Numbered from the stretch's first letter, positions 29,786 to 39,614 are shown. The stretch is DNA of 64,000 nt from Streptococcaceae bacterium AM104-57 (GCA_027659245.1 JAQDPW010000010.1:7436-71435), one strand, 5' to 3'. Translations and numbers: made by a program. The notes: a model not told the origin generated them from the letters alone.

Positions 29786-32314
29786 ATGAAAATCAATAAA
29801 AAATATGTAGTGGGTTCAGTGGCAGTTCTTGCCCTAAGTATTTGTTCCTACGAGCTTGGTCGCTACCAAGCTGGTCAAGTTAAGAAAGATTCTAATCGAG
29901 TTGCTTATATAGACGGTGATCAGGCTGCTCAAAAGGCAGAAAATTTGACACCAGATGAAGTCAGTAAGAGAGAGGGAATCAACGCCGAACAAATTGTTAT
30001 CAAGATTACGGATCAAGGTTACGTGACTTCTCATGGAGACCATTATCATTACTATAATGGCAAGGTTCCTTATGATGCCATCATCAGTGAAGAACTTCTG
30101 ATGAAAGATCCGAATTATCAGTTGAAGGATTCAGACATTGTCAATGAAATCAAGGGTGGCTATGTGATTAAGGTAGATGGTAAGTATTATGTCTATCTAA
30201 AGGATGCAGCACATGCTGATAATGTTCGAACAAAAGAAGAAATTACTCGTCAGAAGCAAGAACACAGTAGTAATCACGGAGGAGGTTCTAACGATAATGC
30301 GGTAGTCGCTGCAAGAGCTCAGGGCCGCTATACAACGGATGATGGTTATATCTTTAATGCCTCTGATATCATTGAGGACACGGGTGATGCCTATATCGTT
30401 CCACATGGCAATCATTTCCACTATATTCCTAAGAGTGACTTGTCTGCCAGTGAACTAGCTGCGGCCCAAGCCTTCCTATCTGGTAAAGGTGGCCAAACAA
30501 GCTCAGTTGGGTATCGACCGTCAACAAATTCTTCTAGCAGCTCATCAGAGGCATCGAATAGTAGTTCATATGGACAAACAAATCATAGTAATGTTGAGAC
30601 AAATATTAGAAGATGGGCTCCAACTGTTAGCTCACAAGTGGATAATAGTTATCAAGCAAGTCCAAGTGAAGACGTATCTAGTCTTTTGAAACAACTTTAT
30701 GCCTTGCCGCTCAGTCAACGACATGTGGAATCAGATGGACTTGTCTTTGATCCAGCGCAAATTACAAGAAAAACTGCGAATGGTGTTGCAGTGCCACACG
30801 GAGATCATTACCACTTTATCCCTTATTCTCAAATGTCTGATTTAGAGCAGAAGATTGCGAGAATGATTTCAGTAAAAGGACAAAATAATGGAAACAACAA
30901 GCCAGTAAATACCCAAAAGCCAACAAACAGTACAGTTGAGCATACATTTTTAGGAAATTCAATTAAAGCTTATGGTAAGGGTCTGGATGGCAAACCATAC
31001 GATACTAGTGATGGATATGTATTCAGTAAAGATTCTATCTATTCAGTTGATAAATCAGGCATTATAGCGAGACATGGAAATCATTTCCATTATGTGGGAT
31101 TTGGAGAGTTAGAACAATTTGAATTAGATGAAGTTAGCAAGTGGATGAAGGAAAAAGGCCAACCTAATGAGAGTGTTATTCCTTCAGAGAATATGGATAA
31201 CGAAGAAAAACCAAAATTTGATTCAAAAAGAGTGACTAGTAAAGTTACCAAAGATGGTAAAGTTGGTTATGTTCTTAAAGAAAACGGAAAAGAATATTTC
31301 TATTCTCGAGACGAACTTGATCTTACTCAAATTGCTTTTTCTGAACAAGAACTAATGCTTAAGGATCGAGATCATTATCGTTATGATATAGTAGACACAG
31401 GGATTAAACCAAGATTAGCTGTAGATGTCTCAAGTTTGCCGATGCATGCAGCAAATACTACCTATGATACTGGAAGTTCATTCATTATTCCACACATTGA
31501 TCATATTCACGTTGTGCCTTACTCATGGTTAGAGCCTGATCAAATTGCGACTATTAAATATGTCATGCAACATCCTGAGGTTCGTCCTGAAGTTTGGTCT
31601 AAGCCGGGTCACGAGGACTCAGGTTCCGTTATTGCTAATGTGACTCCTCTTGAAAAACGCGCTGGAATGCAGAATTGGCAAATTATCCATTCTGCTGAAG
31701 AAGTTCAGAAAGCTCTTGCAGAAGGTCGATTTGCAACTCCAGATGGTTATATTTTTGATCCGAAAGATGTATTGGCAAAAGAAACTTTTGTATGGGGAGA
31801 CAAATCATTTAGTATTCCAAGAGCTGGTGGAGGTTCATTGAGAAGTATCACTCAATCCGACTTATCAGAAGCAGAATGGAAACAAGCGCAAGACTTAATA
31901 GCCAAAAGGATGAAAGAAAAAGAATCCAAAAACGAAACGTCTACGCATCCTAATGAAGAATTAAAACCTGATTCAAACAATACTGAAAATAGTGATAAAA
32001 ATAAGACTGTTGTAGATAAAACTGAGGAGCAACCGAAGAATAATATAGGCGTAAATGAGACTGGTACAACCAACGAAATTCCTTCAGAAAACAAGGTTGA
32101 AGATAAAGAAAACTCCAAAGAAGAAAGTGACGATGATTTACCAGACTACGGATTGGATAAAGTAACTTTAAATGAACATATAGAAAAGATAGCAAAAATT
32201 GCACAAATCGATCCTAAGTTTCTAATTTTTCAGCCAGAAGGTGTTCAGTTTTACAATAAAAATGGTGAATTAGTGATGTATGACATTAAGACACTAAAAC
32301 AAATAAAACCTTAA
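29786..32314 (+). CDS. Histidine-triad surface protein, second copy
   Basis: The 842-residue Pht-family protein starts with a signal-like MKINKKYVVGSVAVLALSICSYELGRYQ. Triads are near residues 83 (HGDHYH), 207 (HGNHFH), 338 (HGDHYH), 430 (HGNHFH) and 570 (HIDHIH). It shares the first half with the neighbouring copy. From about residue 365 it differs, and it ends in a Lys/Glu/Asn-rich linker (about 710-790) and a short globular tail (DYGLDKVTLNEHIEKIAKIA...). That tail is unlike PhtD. It lies eight bases after adcAII copy 1, so transporter lipoprotein and zinc scavenger are co-expressed. Confidence 0.9.
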   Translation: MKINKKYVVGSVAVLALSICSYELGRYQAGQVKKDSNRVAYIDGDQAAQKAENLTPDEVSKREGINAEQIVIKITDQGYVTSHGDHYHYYNGKVPYDAIISEELLMKDPNYQLKDSDIVNEIKGGYVIKVDGKYYVYLKDAAHADNVRTKEEITRQKQEHSSNHGGGSNDNAVVAARAQGRYTTDDGYIFNASDIIEDTGDAYIVPHGNHFHYIPKSDLSASELAAAQAFLSGKGGQTSSVGYRPSTNSSSSSSEASNSSSYGQTNHSNVETNIRRWAPTVSSQVDNSYQASPSEDVSSLLKQLYALPLSQRHVESDGLVFDPAQITRKTANGVAVPHGDHYHFIPYSQMSDLEQKIARMISVKGQNNGNNKPVNTQKPTNSTVEHTFLGNSIKAYGKGLDGKPYDTSDGYVFSKDSIYSVDKSGIIARHGNHFHYVGFGELEQFELDEVSKWMKEKGQPNESVIPSENMDNEEKPKFDSKRVTSKVTKDGKVGYVLKENGKEYFYSRDELDLTQIAFSEQELMLKDRDHYRYDIVDTGIKPRLAVDVSSLPMHAANTTYDTGSSFIIPHIDHIHVVPYSWLEPDQIATIKYVMQHPEVRPEVWSKPGHEDSGSVIANVTPLEKRAGMQNWQIIHSAEEVQKALAEGRFATPDGYIFDPKDVLAKETFVWGDKSFSIPRAGGGSLRSITQSDLSEAEWKQAQDLIAKRMKEKESKNETSTHPNEELKPDSNNTENSDKNKTVVDKTEEQPKNNIGVNETGTTNEIPSENKVEDKENSKEESDDDLPDYGLDKVTLNEHIEKIAKIAQIDPKFLIFQPEGVQFYNKNGELVMYDIKTLKQIKP

Positions 32315-32342
32315 AATATTTTTATTAATTATAATCTACTCG

Positions 32343-32385
32343 AAAGGATATTGTTCGATTTTTGATTGAATAATGTCCTTTTCTT
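32343..32385 (+). terminator. Terminator after the second pht gene
   Basis: AAAGGATATTGTTCGAT pairs throughout, with three G-U pairs, with GATTGAATAATGTCCTTT, and runs into a T-rich stretch. Confidence 0.75.
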
Positions 32386-32468
32386 TGTTAAAAAGCTGAA
32401 ATTTGCTGTCTTAAAAATTGAATCACGAAGTTCTAAAACAATGATTTTATTTTTGACGACTAAAAATC

Positions 32469-32522
32469 TTGACTTATTAAATAAAAAAAGTTAAACTATT
32501 TACTAGTTAATTAAATGGTTAA
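32469..32522 (+). promoter_or_regulatory. AdcR-controlled promoter, second adcAII-pht unit
   Basis: TTGACT (32469-32474), 17 bases and TAAACT (32492-32497), then TTTACTAGTTAA (32499-32510) and TTAAATGGTTAA (32511-32522). A further ACTAGTTAA follows at about 32527. The boxes are identical to those of copy 1. Confidence 0.82.
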
Positions 32523-32542
32523 ATACTAGTTAAGGAGTTGTT

Positions 32543-33472
32543 ATGAAAAAAAGAAGTATCCTATGGGTCATGCTTGCCTTCCTTGCTCTCGTTTTAGGAG
32601 CTTGTGGACAGAAGACCAGTAAAGACAAGAGTGATGAAACTAAGGGGATGAAGATTGTGACTAGTTTTTATCCTGTTTATGCCATGGTCAAAGAAATTTC
32701 TGGAGATCTAAATGACGTTCGGATGATTCAGTCTAGTTCAGGTATTCATTCTTTTGAACCTTCAGCAAATGACATTGCGGCCATCTATGATGCTGATGTC
32801 TTCGTCTATCATTCCCATACCCTGGAATCTTGGGCGGGAAGTTTGGATCCAAGCCTACAAAAGTCCAAGGTAAAGGTGTTGGAAGCATCTGAAGGTATGA
32901 CCTTGGAGCGCGTGCCTGGCTTAGAAGATATGCAGGCAGGAGATGGGATTGATGAGAAAACCTTGTATGATCCTCATACTTGGTTAGATCCTGAAAAAGT
33001 TGCAGAAGAAGCACAGATTATTGCTGATAAGTTATCTGAACTAGACAGTGCTAACAAGGATACTTATCAGAAAAATGCACATAGTTTTAGTGCTAAAGAT
33101 CATGATTTGACCAAGAAATACCACCCCATCTTTGAAAAAGCTAATCAAAAGACTTTTGTAACCCAACACACAGCCTTTTCATATTTAGCTAAACGATTTG
33201 GACTCAATCAACTTGGTATTGCAGGTATCTCTCCTGAACAAGAACCAAGTCCAAGACAACTAACAGAAATTCAGGAATTTGTTAAAACCTATAAGGTTAA
33301 AACGATTTTTACAGAGAGCAATGCTTCATCTAAGGTAGCTGAAACTCTTGTCAAATCAACAGGTGTGAGTCTTAAAACCCTCAATCCTTTAGAGGCAGAC
33401 CCACAAAATGACAAGTCCTACTTGGAAAATTTAGAAGAAAATATGGCTATCTTAGCTGAAGAATTGAAATGA
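32543..33472 (+). CDS. adcAII: Zinc-binding lipoprotein AdcAII/Lmb, copy 2
   Basis: This 309-residue paralogue of the lipoprotein at 28849 has the same signal peptide and lipobox (LGAC). The candidate zinc ligands are all present. Most changes lie in the helical middle (FSAKDHDLTKKYHPIFEKAN in place of FIKKAQELTKKFQPKFEKAS). DNA in the 3' third is nearly identical to copy 1 while the middle differs at many silent sites, a mosaic typical of gene conversion. The phtE-like gene starts eight bases after it. Confidence 0.93.
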   Translation: MKKRSILWVMLAFLALVLGACGQKTSKDKSDETKGMKIVTSFYPVYAMVKEISGDLNDVRMIQSSSGIHSFEPSANDIAAIYDADVFVYHSHTLESWAGSLDPSLQKSKVKVLEASEGMTLERVPGLEDMQAGDGIDEKTLYDPHTWLDPEKVAEEAQIIADKLSELDSANKDTYQKNAHSFSAKDHDLTKKYHPIFEKANQKTFVTQHTAFSYLAKRFGLNQLGIAGISPEQEPSPRQLTEIQEFVKTYKVKTIFTESNASSKVAETLVKSTGVSLKTLNPLEADPQNDKSYLENLEENMAILAEELK

Positions 33473-33479
33473 GGAGATT

Positions 33480-36400
33480 ATGAAGATTAATAAAAAATAT
33501 CTAGCGGGATCTGCAGTGGTCCTTGCCTTAAGTGTTTGTGCTTATGCTTTAAATCAACACCAAGCACCTGAGAAAAAAGATGACAACCGTGTATCCTACG
33601 TTGATGGTAAAGAGTCTGAAGCTAAAAAGAATGAAACTCTAACACCAGACCAAGTTAGCAAGAAGGAAGGCATAGAAGCTGAACAGATTGTTACCAAAAT
33701 CACTGATCAAGGTTATGTGACTTCACACGGCGACCATTTCCATTACTATAATGGTAAGGTGCCTTACGATGCTATCTTTAGTGAAGAACTGGTCATGAAA
33801 GATCCAAACTATCAGCTGAAGGATGAAGATATTGTCAATGAGATTAAAGGTGGCTATATCATCAAAGTGGACGGCAAATACTATGTCTATCTAAAGGATG
33901 CTAGCCATGCAGATAATATTCGTACCAAAGACCAAATTGAGCGTCAGAAACGGGAAGGCACATCAGATAGAGGAAATGAAACTAAGGAAGTCCTTGCTGC
34001 ACGAGCTCAAGGCCGATATACAACGGATGATGGTTATGTCTTTAATGTTGCAGATATCATTGAAGATACAGGTGATGCCTATATCGTTCCTCACGGTGGA
34101 CATTATCACTACGTTCCAAAGAGTGCACTTTCCTCAAGCGAGTTGGCTGCTGCACAAGCCTATCTGGCTGGCAGGAGAAGTCAACCGAGTGTGACGGACT
34201 ATAAACCGAATCCAAGTGTTGAACCGAGTCCTCAAGCAGATAACTCAGCTACAAACAAACCAGTAGCTCAAGCGGACGACCTTCAAAGTCTTCTTGCTCA
34301 GTTATATGCTTTACCAGTTAGTCAACGCTATCGAGAATCTGATGGTTTGGTATTTGACCCAGCTAAAATTACCAGTCGTACACCATCAGGGGTGGCCATT
34401 CCACACGGTAATCACTACCATTTCATTCCCTATAGTAGTATGTCTGCTTTGGAACAAAAGATTGCTCGTTTGATGCCACTTTCAGCTCTTGTAACACCAT
34501 CAAATCCTGTAGAAACTCCAAGTAAACCTAGTGAAGATCATGATCACAACCATGACCATGACCACAATCATGACAATGCCCACGATCACGGATTCGATGC
34601 TGATCGAGTGATAAGTGAAGATGAGCAAGGTTTTGTCGTTTCTCATGGGGACCACAATCATTATTTTTACAAGAAAGATTTGACGGCTCAACAGATTAAA
34701 GAAGCTCAGGAACACTTGAAAGGTAAAACCGAAGTTAAACCTAATCCATCAGAAGAGCACCATGATGAAGACGGGCATGATCACCACCATGGTGAAGATC
34801 ACGATCACGGATTCGATGCTGACCGAGTGATTAGTGAGGATGAACAAGGTTTTGTGGTTTCACATGGCGATCATGCCCACTATTTCTTTAAAAAAGATTT
34901 ATCAACAGAGCAGATTAAGGCAGCTCAAGAGCATTTGCATGGGCACCATCAGGTAGAGCCTGTAAAACCTCTTGCCAAGACTGTAGAAAGTTTCTCTCGA
35001 GATGCCAGCGATGAAGAAAAGATAGCTTATATCTCTAAAACCTATGCTGTTCCGCTTGAAGCAATCCGAATTTCAAATGGATTCTTTGTATTTGGAAATC
35101 CAGACCAGGCTTATGACCCAACTCACATTCACCCTTATGCAGTTCGAAAGGAACACGTTCGTATTCCTCTCCAAACAGGTGATGCAGAGCTTGATTTCCT
35201 AAACGAACTCTATACAACTGCTCTACGTGATGGTGTTTCTCCTTATAGCTTGCAGGTTGAAAATGGTAGCTTCGTCATTCCTCACGGTGATCATAATCAC
35301 TACATCAAAGTACAAACTAAAGGCTATGAAGTGGCTTTGAAACATAAGATTCCTGCCTTACAGTCAACTTACCAACCAGGAGCCTTTGATGAAGCTACTG
35401 TTCAAAATAAGGTTGATCAACTTCTAGCAGAAAGTCGTGAAGTCTATAAAGATAAACCAATTTTACAAAGACAAATTGAGCTTGCCTTGGGTCAATTCTC
35501 TGAAAACATGAAGAAGCTCTCAACCAACTCAACAGCTGGTTATCTGGCTGCTTTAGATCTCTTTGACAAGCAGTATATCCACGTTGACTCTGGTGTAAAA
35601 CCAACAGAAATCAGTCCATTAGACAAAAAATATCAAGCTTTAGTAGATAAGATTAATACCTTAGACACAGATGCTTATGGACTTCCTAAAAAGGATCTCT
35701 TGGCTCAACTCCAAGAAAATAAATTAGCCCAAGATGAAGCTGGTTTAGATGCTGTTGAAGCTAAACTACAAGCTCTTCAAGACTTTAATGATCGTACTGG
35801 TGTTACGACAGTCGAATACATTAAGTATTTCTATCAACATCTGTCAGATGGTCGTTTAAATGACACTCTTAGAAATAAAGTTGCTAACTTAACTTGGACT
35901 CTTTATCAGTCACAATCTTTCCTTAAGGCAACTGACTTGAACAAACTCTTCCCTGAAATCTATCAAACAAAACTAGAAGTTGAAGAAGCAGTGAAGAATG
36001 AACCTGTTGCTCATAAACCTTCTGAAACGATCCTAGACACTGAAAAAGTTGATGGTCATAGTGCTAAAACTGCAGTTTATGAGTTCTTGAAAGGTTTGTT
36101 TGATGATATTCAACCTGAGGAACAAAGTAACCATGTCTTAAAAGGTCAGGTGGCAGGACTTTTAACAAAAGCTGTAGAATTGGTAAGCCAAGTGAAAGAA
36201 GAAGGTGTTAAAGCCTCACTTGTTGACGAAGTGAAGAATCTGAAAGCTGCTCTAGATAAAGATGACGCAGACCTTGATGAATTAAATACGCAAGTCCAAG
36301 ATCTTCTGAAGCGTATTTCACAAACCATTCAGAATGAACGTGAGAATGTCAAACAAGACCCAGAAGTTTTAGTTCTCTACCAAAAACTTTATAATGGTGT

Positions 36401-36671
36401 CATTGCTCTTCATACTTATTTAGAAATGAATAATGGTTCTGATGCTGACTTTGAAAAAGTGGACGCCTTATTTGATAAGCTTAGTGCCGCAAGCAAAGAC
36501 AAGCAAGCTCTTTTAGCTCTTGCTCAAGAAATCTTAGTATTGAATCAAGAAATTAGAACAAAAGCTGCCCTAGCTGAAACAAACAAAGAATCAGCAAGTG
36601 ATAAACAAGATGATTCAAGCTCAAAACCTACAGCTACAACTCCTGAATCAACAGAAAAAGTAGCAGAATAA
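33480..36671 (+). CDS. phtE: Histidine-triad surface protein, PhtE type
   Basis: The 1063-residue protein starts MKINKKYLAGSAVVLALSVCAYALNQ. Six triads are seen: HGDHFH, HGGHYH and HGNHYH in the N-terminal half; HGDHNH and HGDHAH inside two repeats of about 60 residues (each GFDADRVISEDEQGFVVSHGDH...); and HGDHNH near 602. Between triads 3 and 5 are two linkers of alternating Asp/Glu and His, a likely extra metal sink. The C-terminal 400 residues are helical (many Leu/Lys/Glu heptads), ending in a Ser/Thr/Lys tail without LPxTG. Six triads and the length fit PhtE. It is co-transcribed with adcAII copy 2. Confidence 0.93.
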   Translation: MKINKKYLAGSAVVLALSVCAYALNQHQAPEKKDDNRVSYVDGKESEAKKNETLTPDQVSKKEGIEAEQIVTKITDQGYVTSHGDHFHYYNGKVPYDAIFSEELVMKDPNYQLKDEDIVNEIKGGYIIKVDGKYYVYLKDASHADNIRTKDQIERQKREGTSDRGNETKEVLAARAQGRYTTDDGYVFNVADIIEDTGDAYIVPHGGHYHYVPKSALSSSELAAAQAYLAGRRSQPSVTDYKPNPSVEPSPQADNSATNKPVAQADDLQSLLAQLYALPVSQRYRESDGLVFDPAKITSRTPSGVAIPHGNHYHFIPYSSMSALEQKIARLMPLSALVTPSNPVETPSKPSEDHDHNHDHDHNHDNAHDHGFDADRVISEDEQGFVVSHGDHNHYFYKKDLTAQQIKEAQEHLKGKTEVKPNPSEEHHDEDGHDHHHGEDHDHGFDADRVISEDEQGFVVSHGDHAHYFFKKDLSTEQIKAAQEHLHGHHQVEPVKPLAKTVESFSRDASDEEKIAYISKTYAVPLEAIRISNGFFVFGNPDQAYDPTHIHPYAVRKEHVRIPLQTGDAELDFLNELYTTALRDGVSPYSLQVENGSFVIPHGDHNHYIKVQTKGYEVALKHKIPALQSTYQPGAFDEATVQNKVDQLLAESREVYKDKPILQRQIELALGQFSENMKKLSTNSTAGYLAALDLFDKQYIHVDSGVKPTEISPLDKKYQALVDKINTLDTDAYGLPKKDLLAQLQENKLAQDEAGLDAVEAKLQALQDFNDRTGVTTVEYIKYFYQHLSDGRLNDTLRNKVANLTWTLYQSQSFLKATDLNKLFPEIYQTKLEVEEAVKNEPVAHKPSETILDTEKVDGHSAKTAVYEFLKGLFDDIQPEEQSNHVLKGQVAGLLTKAVELVSQVKEEGVKASLVDEVKNLKAALDKDDADLDELNTQVQDLLKRISQTIQNERENVKQDPEVLVLYQKLYNGVIALHTYLEMNNGSDADFEKVDALFDKLSAASKDKQALLALAQEILVLNQEIRTKAALAETNKESASDKQDDSSSKPTATTPESTEKVAE

Positions 36672-36715
36672 TAAAAAACTTAGACAGCTACCGTGTCAAA
36701 AGTAGGCTGCTGATA

Positions 36716-36749
36716 AAAAAGAGGTCGGGAATTTTTTCCCGATCTCTTT
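36716..36749 (-). terminator. Terminator of pepT, shared with phtE
   Basis: AAAGAGGTCGGGA pairs with TCCCGATCTCTTT over an A/T loop. Read on the minus strand it begins at the pepT stop and ends in six T residues, so it mainly serves pepT; on the plus strand only three T follow. The hairpin belongs to a repeated module also found near 39549. Confidence 0.8.
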
Positions 36750-37971
36750 AGTCTTTATAAGCTACAATCCCAATAATGGTGTCAACTGCACGTTCCATTG
36801 TTTGTAGACTAACGTATTCAAAACGTCCGTGCATATTCTCGCCACCAGCGAAGATATTTGGCGTTGGAATTCCCATAAAGGAAATCTTAGAACCATCAGT
36901 TCCACCACGAATCGGTTCGATAATAGGTGTGATACCAAGGTCTTCTATTACTGCTTTAGCAATGGTTACTGGTGTCATATCCTTTTCGATGACTTCCTTC
37001 ATGTTGTAATACTGGTCAATCAATGTTAAAGTGACACGATCACTAGCAAGTTCTTGGTTCATCTTATCAGCGATAGCTTGCATAGCGGCTTTACGCGCTT
37101 CAAAGTTTTCTTTTTCGAAATCACGAATGATATAGCTGGCACGCGCTTCCTCAACACTACCTGTTACATCCATGAGATGGTAGAACCCTTGATAACCCTC
37201 AGTCAATTCAGGTCGGTCACCAGCTGGAAGTTGGTTGTGGAAATCAATCGCCAACTGAAGGGCGTTAACCATTTGTCCTTTGGCTGTTCCTGGGTGGACA
37301 TTACGTCCTTGGAAGTGAAGTTCTGCACCTGCAGCAGAGAAGGTTTCGTATTGAAGTTCACCAAGAGGTCCACCGTCAACTGTATAAGCAAAGTCAACAT
37401 TGAAGTCTTCTGCATCAAATTTATTGGCACCAACTCCGATTTCTTCATCAGGTCCGAAGCCAACACGGATTTCACAGTGTTTAATCTCAGGATGAGCAGT
37501 CAAGTATTCGATAGCTGTCATGATTTCAGCGATACCAGATTTATCATCAGCCCCGAGAAGGGTAGTTCCATCTGTAGTAATTAAGGTTTGGCCAGGATAT
37601 TTCTCCAAGCTCTTGAAATCCGCTGGATCTAGTTTGAAACCAGAGTTCCCAAGCTCGATAACGCCGCCATCATAATTTTCAATAACTTGCGGGTTAACAC
37701 CTTCAGCATTAAAATCGGCCGTATCCATGTGGGAGATAAAGCCGATCTTACGAGTTAAACTTGGGTCGTTGGCTGGTAGAGTACCAATCGCAAAACCGTT
37801 TGGTAGGTAGTAAACATTTTGTAAACCAACACGTTTCATCTCAGGGATGAGGACATTGGTTGCGAAGTCTACTTGACTTTGGGTACTTGGTGTAGTGGTT
37901 GAATGTTCGTCAGAACGAGTATTGACTTTGACATAAGTCAAAAAACGCTCCAACAATGTTGGATATTTCAT
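36748..37971 (-). CDS. pepT: Peptidase T (tripeptidase)
   Basis: The 407-residue M20B metallopeptidase removes the N-terminal residue of tripeptides in the cytoplasm. Di-zinc site motifs are [10 protein letters not shown] near 78, GADDKSG near 140 and DEEIGVGA with the catalytic Glu near 174, with the last His in [11 protein letters not shown] near 380. The start [21 protein letters not shown] is typical. It is read opposite to phtE and hemH. Confidence 0.96.
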   Translation of the reverse strand: MKYPTLLERFLTYVKVNTRSDEHSTTTPSTQSQVDFATNVLIPEMKRVGLQNVYYLPNGFAIGTLPANDPSLTRKIGFISHMDTADFNAEGVNPQVIENYDGGVIELGNSGFKLDPADFKSLEKYPGQTLITTDGTTLLGADDKSGIAEIMTAIEYLTAHPEIKHCEIRVGFGPDEEIGVGANKFDAEDFNVDFAYTVDGGPLGELQYETFSAAGAELHFQGRNVHPGTAKGQMVNALQLAIDFHNQLPAGDRPELTEGYQGFYHLMDVTGSVEEARASYIIRDFEKENFEARKAAMQAIADKMNQELASDRVTLTLIDQYYNMKEVIEKDMTPVTIAKAVIEDLGITPIIEPIRGGTDGSKISFMGIPTPNIFAGGENMHGRFEYVSLQTMERAVDTIIGIVAYKD

Positions 37972-38064
37972 CGTAACTCCTTTTTTCCTTCTTTTAAAAC
38001 CATTGTATCATAGAAAGAAGAGAAAAACAAAAGTCAGAAGGGAGGTAACATTCTTATGTTAGCG

Positions 38065-38093
38065 TTTACTTATGGCTGTTTTAGTGATACAAT
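38065..38093 (+). promoter_or_regulatory. hemH promoter
   Basis: TTTACT (38065-38070), a 17-base spacer and TACAAT (38088-38093) with an extended TGA, 32 bases before the hemH ATG. Confidence 0.65.
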
Positions 38094-38125
38094 AAAAAAG
38101 ATAAAAATATCACAAGGATGCAGAG

Positions 38126-39220
38126 ATGAAAAAAGCGATTTTAATGATGACATTTGGTTCCCCAGAAGAGATTACCTTTGAAGGAGTAGCCGACTTTTTT
38201 ACCAACATTCGTCGTGGAGTTCGACCTCAAGATCACGAGATTCAAACACTTTATGATAATTATGTTCGAATTGGAGGAACTCCACTACAAAAAATTACCC
38301 GTGAAGAAGTTGCCTTAGTAGAAGCTAGATTGGGAAATGAATATAGTGTCTATTTTGCCAATAAATTTTCAACCCCTTTTATTCCAGATATAATTCGGCA
38401 AATGGAAGCAGATGGAATTGAAAAGTGTATTTGCTTGATTTTGGAGCCACACTATTCCTTTTACTCTGTCATGGGGTACGAAAAGTTTCTGGAAAGTAAA
38501 CAAATTCAGTTATTAGTTATTAAGGACTGGTATCAGGAAGAAGCCCTCTTAAACTATTGGACAGATGAAATTGCTAAGATTTTAAAAGAAAAGGTGAAAC
38601 AGGATACTTTCAAAGTAATCTTTTCTGCCCACAGTGTGCCCATTTTTGCCTTGGATTTTGGTGATCCCTATATCGACCAGATTTTCGAAAATAGTAAGTT
38701 AATTGCTGAGAAATTAGGCTTGAAACCAGAGCAATATACCAACACTTGGCAGAGTGAAAGTGATATTGGTATTCCTTGGATTAAGCCAGATGTCCTGGAA
38801 TATCTTAGAGAACAGGAAGAACATCCAGAGCATTATATTTTTGTACCTATTAGTTTTATTAGTGAACACATTGAAGTTTTGTTTGACAACGATGTGGAAT
38901 GTCATGACTTGTGTCAGGAATTGGAGGTGAACTACCATCGTCCACCAATGCCAAATACAGATTCTCGTTTGATTGATGCCTTGGTCAATATTGTCCGAGC
39001 TAACGAACATAAAGAATTTAGAGAATTCCTCCCAGAAGAAGAGACCTTTGATGAATTAGTCCCTTCGGATGAAACTAAGAATATTTTAGATGAATCACAA
39101 GACTTACAAATGCCAGAATTTGTTAAAAAATTAATTGAGAAAAAAGGTCGTGAAAATGTCAAGATGCCTTATTTAATCAAAAAAATGCTTGAAAAAGCTG
39201 GCAAATTACCTAAAGACTAA
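38126..39220 (+). CDS. hemH: Ferrochelatase
   Basis: The 364-residue ferrochelatase-family enzyme inserts Fe2+ into a porphyrin; in Firmicutes the substrate is often coproporphyrin. Family features are the N-terminal [29 protein letters not shown] with the catalytic His near 174, [19 protein letters not shown] and [20 protein letters not shown] with the second metal-site His/Glu. About 55 residues beyond the usual end form an acidic tail ending [13 protein letters not shown]. No other heme-synthesis gene is near, and streptococci generally lack the pathway, so it may act on imported porphyrin. Confidence 0.93.
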   Translation: MKKAILMMTFGSPEEITFEGVADFFTNIRRGVRPQDHEIQTLYDNYVRIGGTPLQKITREEVALVEARLGNEYSVYFANKFSTPFIPDIIRQMEADGIEKCICLILEPHYSFYSVMGYEKFLESKQIQLLVIKDWYQEEALLNYWTDEIAKILKEKVKQDTFKVIFSAHSVPIFALDFGDPYIDQIFENSKLIAEKLGLKPEQYTNTWQSESDIGIPWIKPDVLEYLREQEEHPEHYIFVPISFISEHIEVLFDNDVECHDLCQELEVNYHRPPMPNTDSRLIDALVNIVRANEHKEFREFLPEEETFDELVPSDETKNILDESQDLQMPEFVKKLIEKKGRENVKMPYLIKKMLEKAGKLPKD

Positions 39221-39242
39221 GTGAAAATAGAAAAGAACTGGT

Positions 39243-39349
39243 AATACTCTTCGAAAATCAAATTCAAACTGCGTCAACGTCGCCTTGCCGTACTCAAGTA
39301 CAGCCTGCGGCTAGTTTCCTAGTTTGCTATTTGATTTTCATTGAGTATA
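39243..39349 (+). repeat. BOX element, A-C type without B
   Basis: It begins AATACTCTTCGAAAATCAAA, followed by CTGCGTCAACGTCGCCTTGC (boxA), and ends CAGCCTGCGGCTAGTTTCCT to TTGATTTTCATTGAGTAT (boxC). The ends are inverted repeats, as in pneumococcal BOX elements. No boxB is present between them. Confidence 0.85.
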
Positions 39350-39409
39350 AGGTTTGTTTCAGATTTCTGCTAAGGTAGGATCTAACTTAGAAATTGTAAG
39401 AAAAAGAGA

Positions 39410-39454
39410 GTGGGACAGAAATCGATAGACAAAGTCTTGATTTCGTAGTCCCAG
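39410..39454. repeat. Inverted repeat downstream of hemH
   Basis: TGGGAC (39411-39416) with GAAATC (39418-39423) pairs with GATTTC (39439-39444) and GTCCCA (39448-39453). Sequence of this kind (GTGGGACAGAAATCG) recurs in streptococcal intergenic regions. No gene is seen in 39350-39600. Confidence 0.55.
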
Positions 39455-39548
39455 CCCCGCGAGGATGATTAGGAGCTTTTTGGAGTCTAAAAGACGAACA
39501 AAAAGTTCAATCAGCTACCGCGTCAAATTATGATTGATAATAAAAAGT

Positions 39549-39582
39549 GAGGTCGGGATCTTTTTGTCCCAACCTCTTTTTA
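39549..39582. terminator. Bidirectional terminator between hemH and mnmE
   Basis: GAGGTCGGGA (39549-39558) pairs with TCCCAACCTC (39567-39576), one mismatch. A T tract follows on the plus strand and an A tract precedes it, so it can end both convergent transcripts. With the 38 bases before it (from 39511), it resembles the module at 36684-36749. Confidence 0.8.
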
Positions 39583-39614
39583 GGTGACTAGTATTTTTTT
39601 GACCTAGTTTTTTC

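Noticed and set aside
34530-34590. His/Asp-rich tract as an assembly or low-complexity artefact
   Set aside because: It is in frame, varied at the codon level and matches the known style of PhtE-type linkers.
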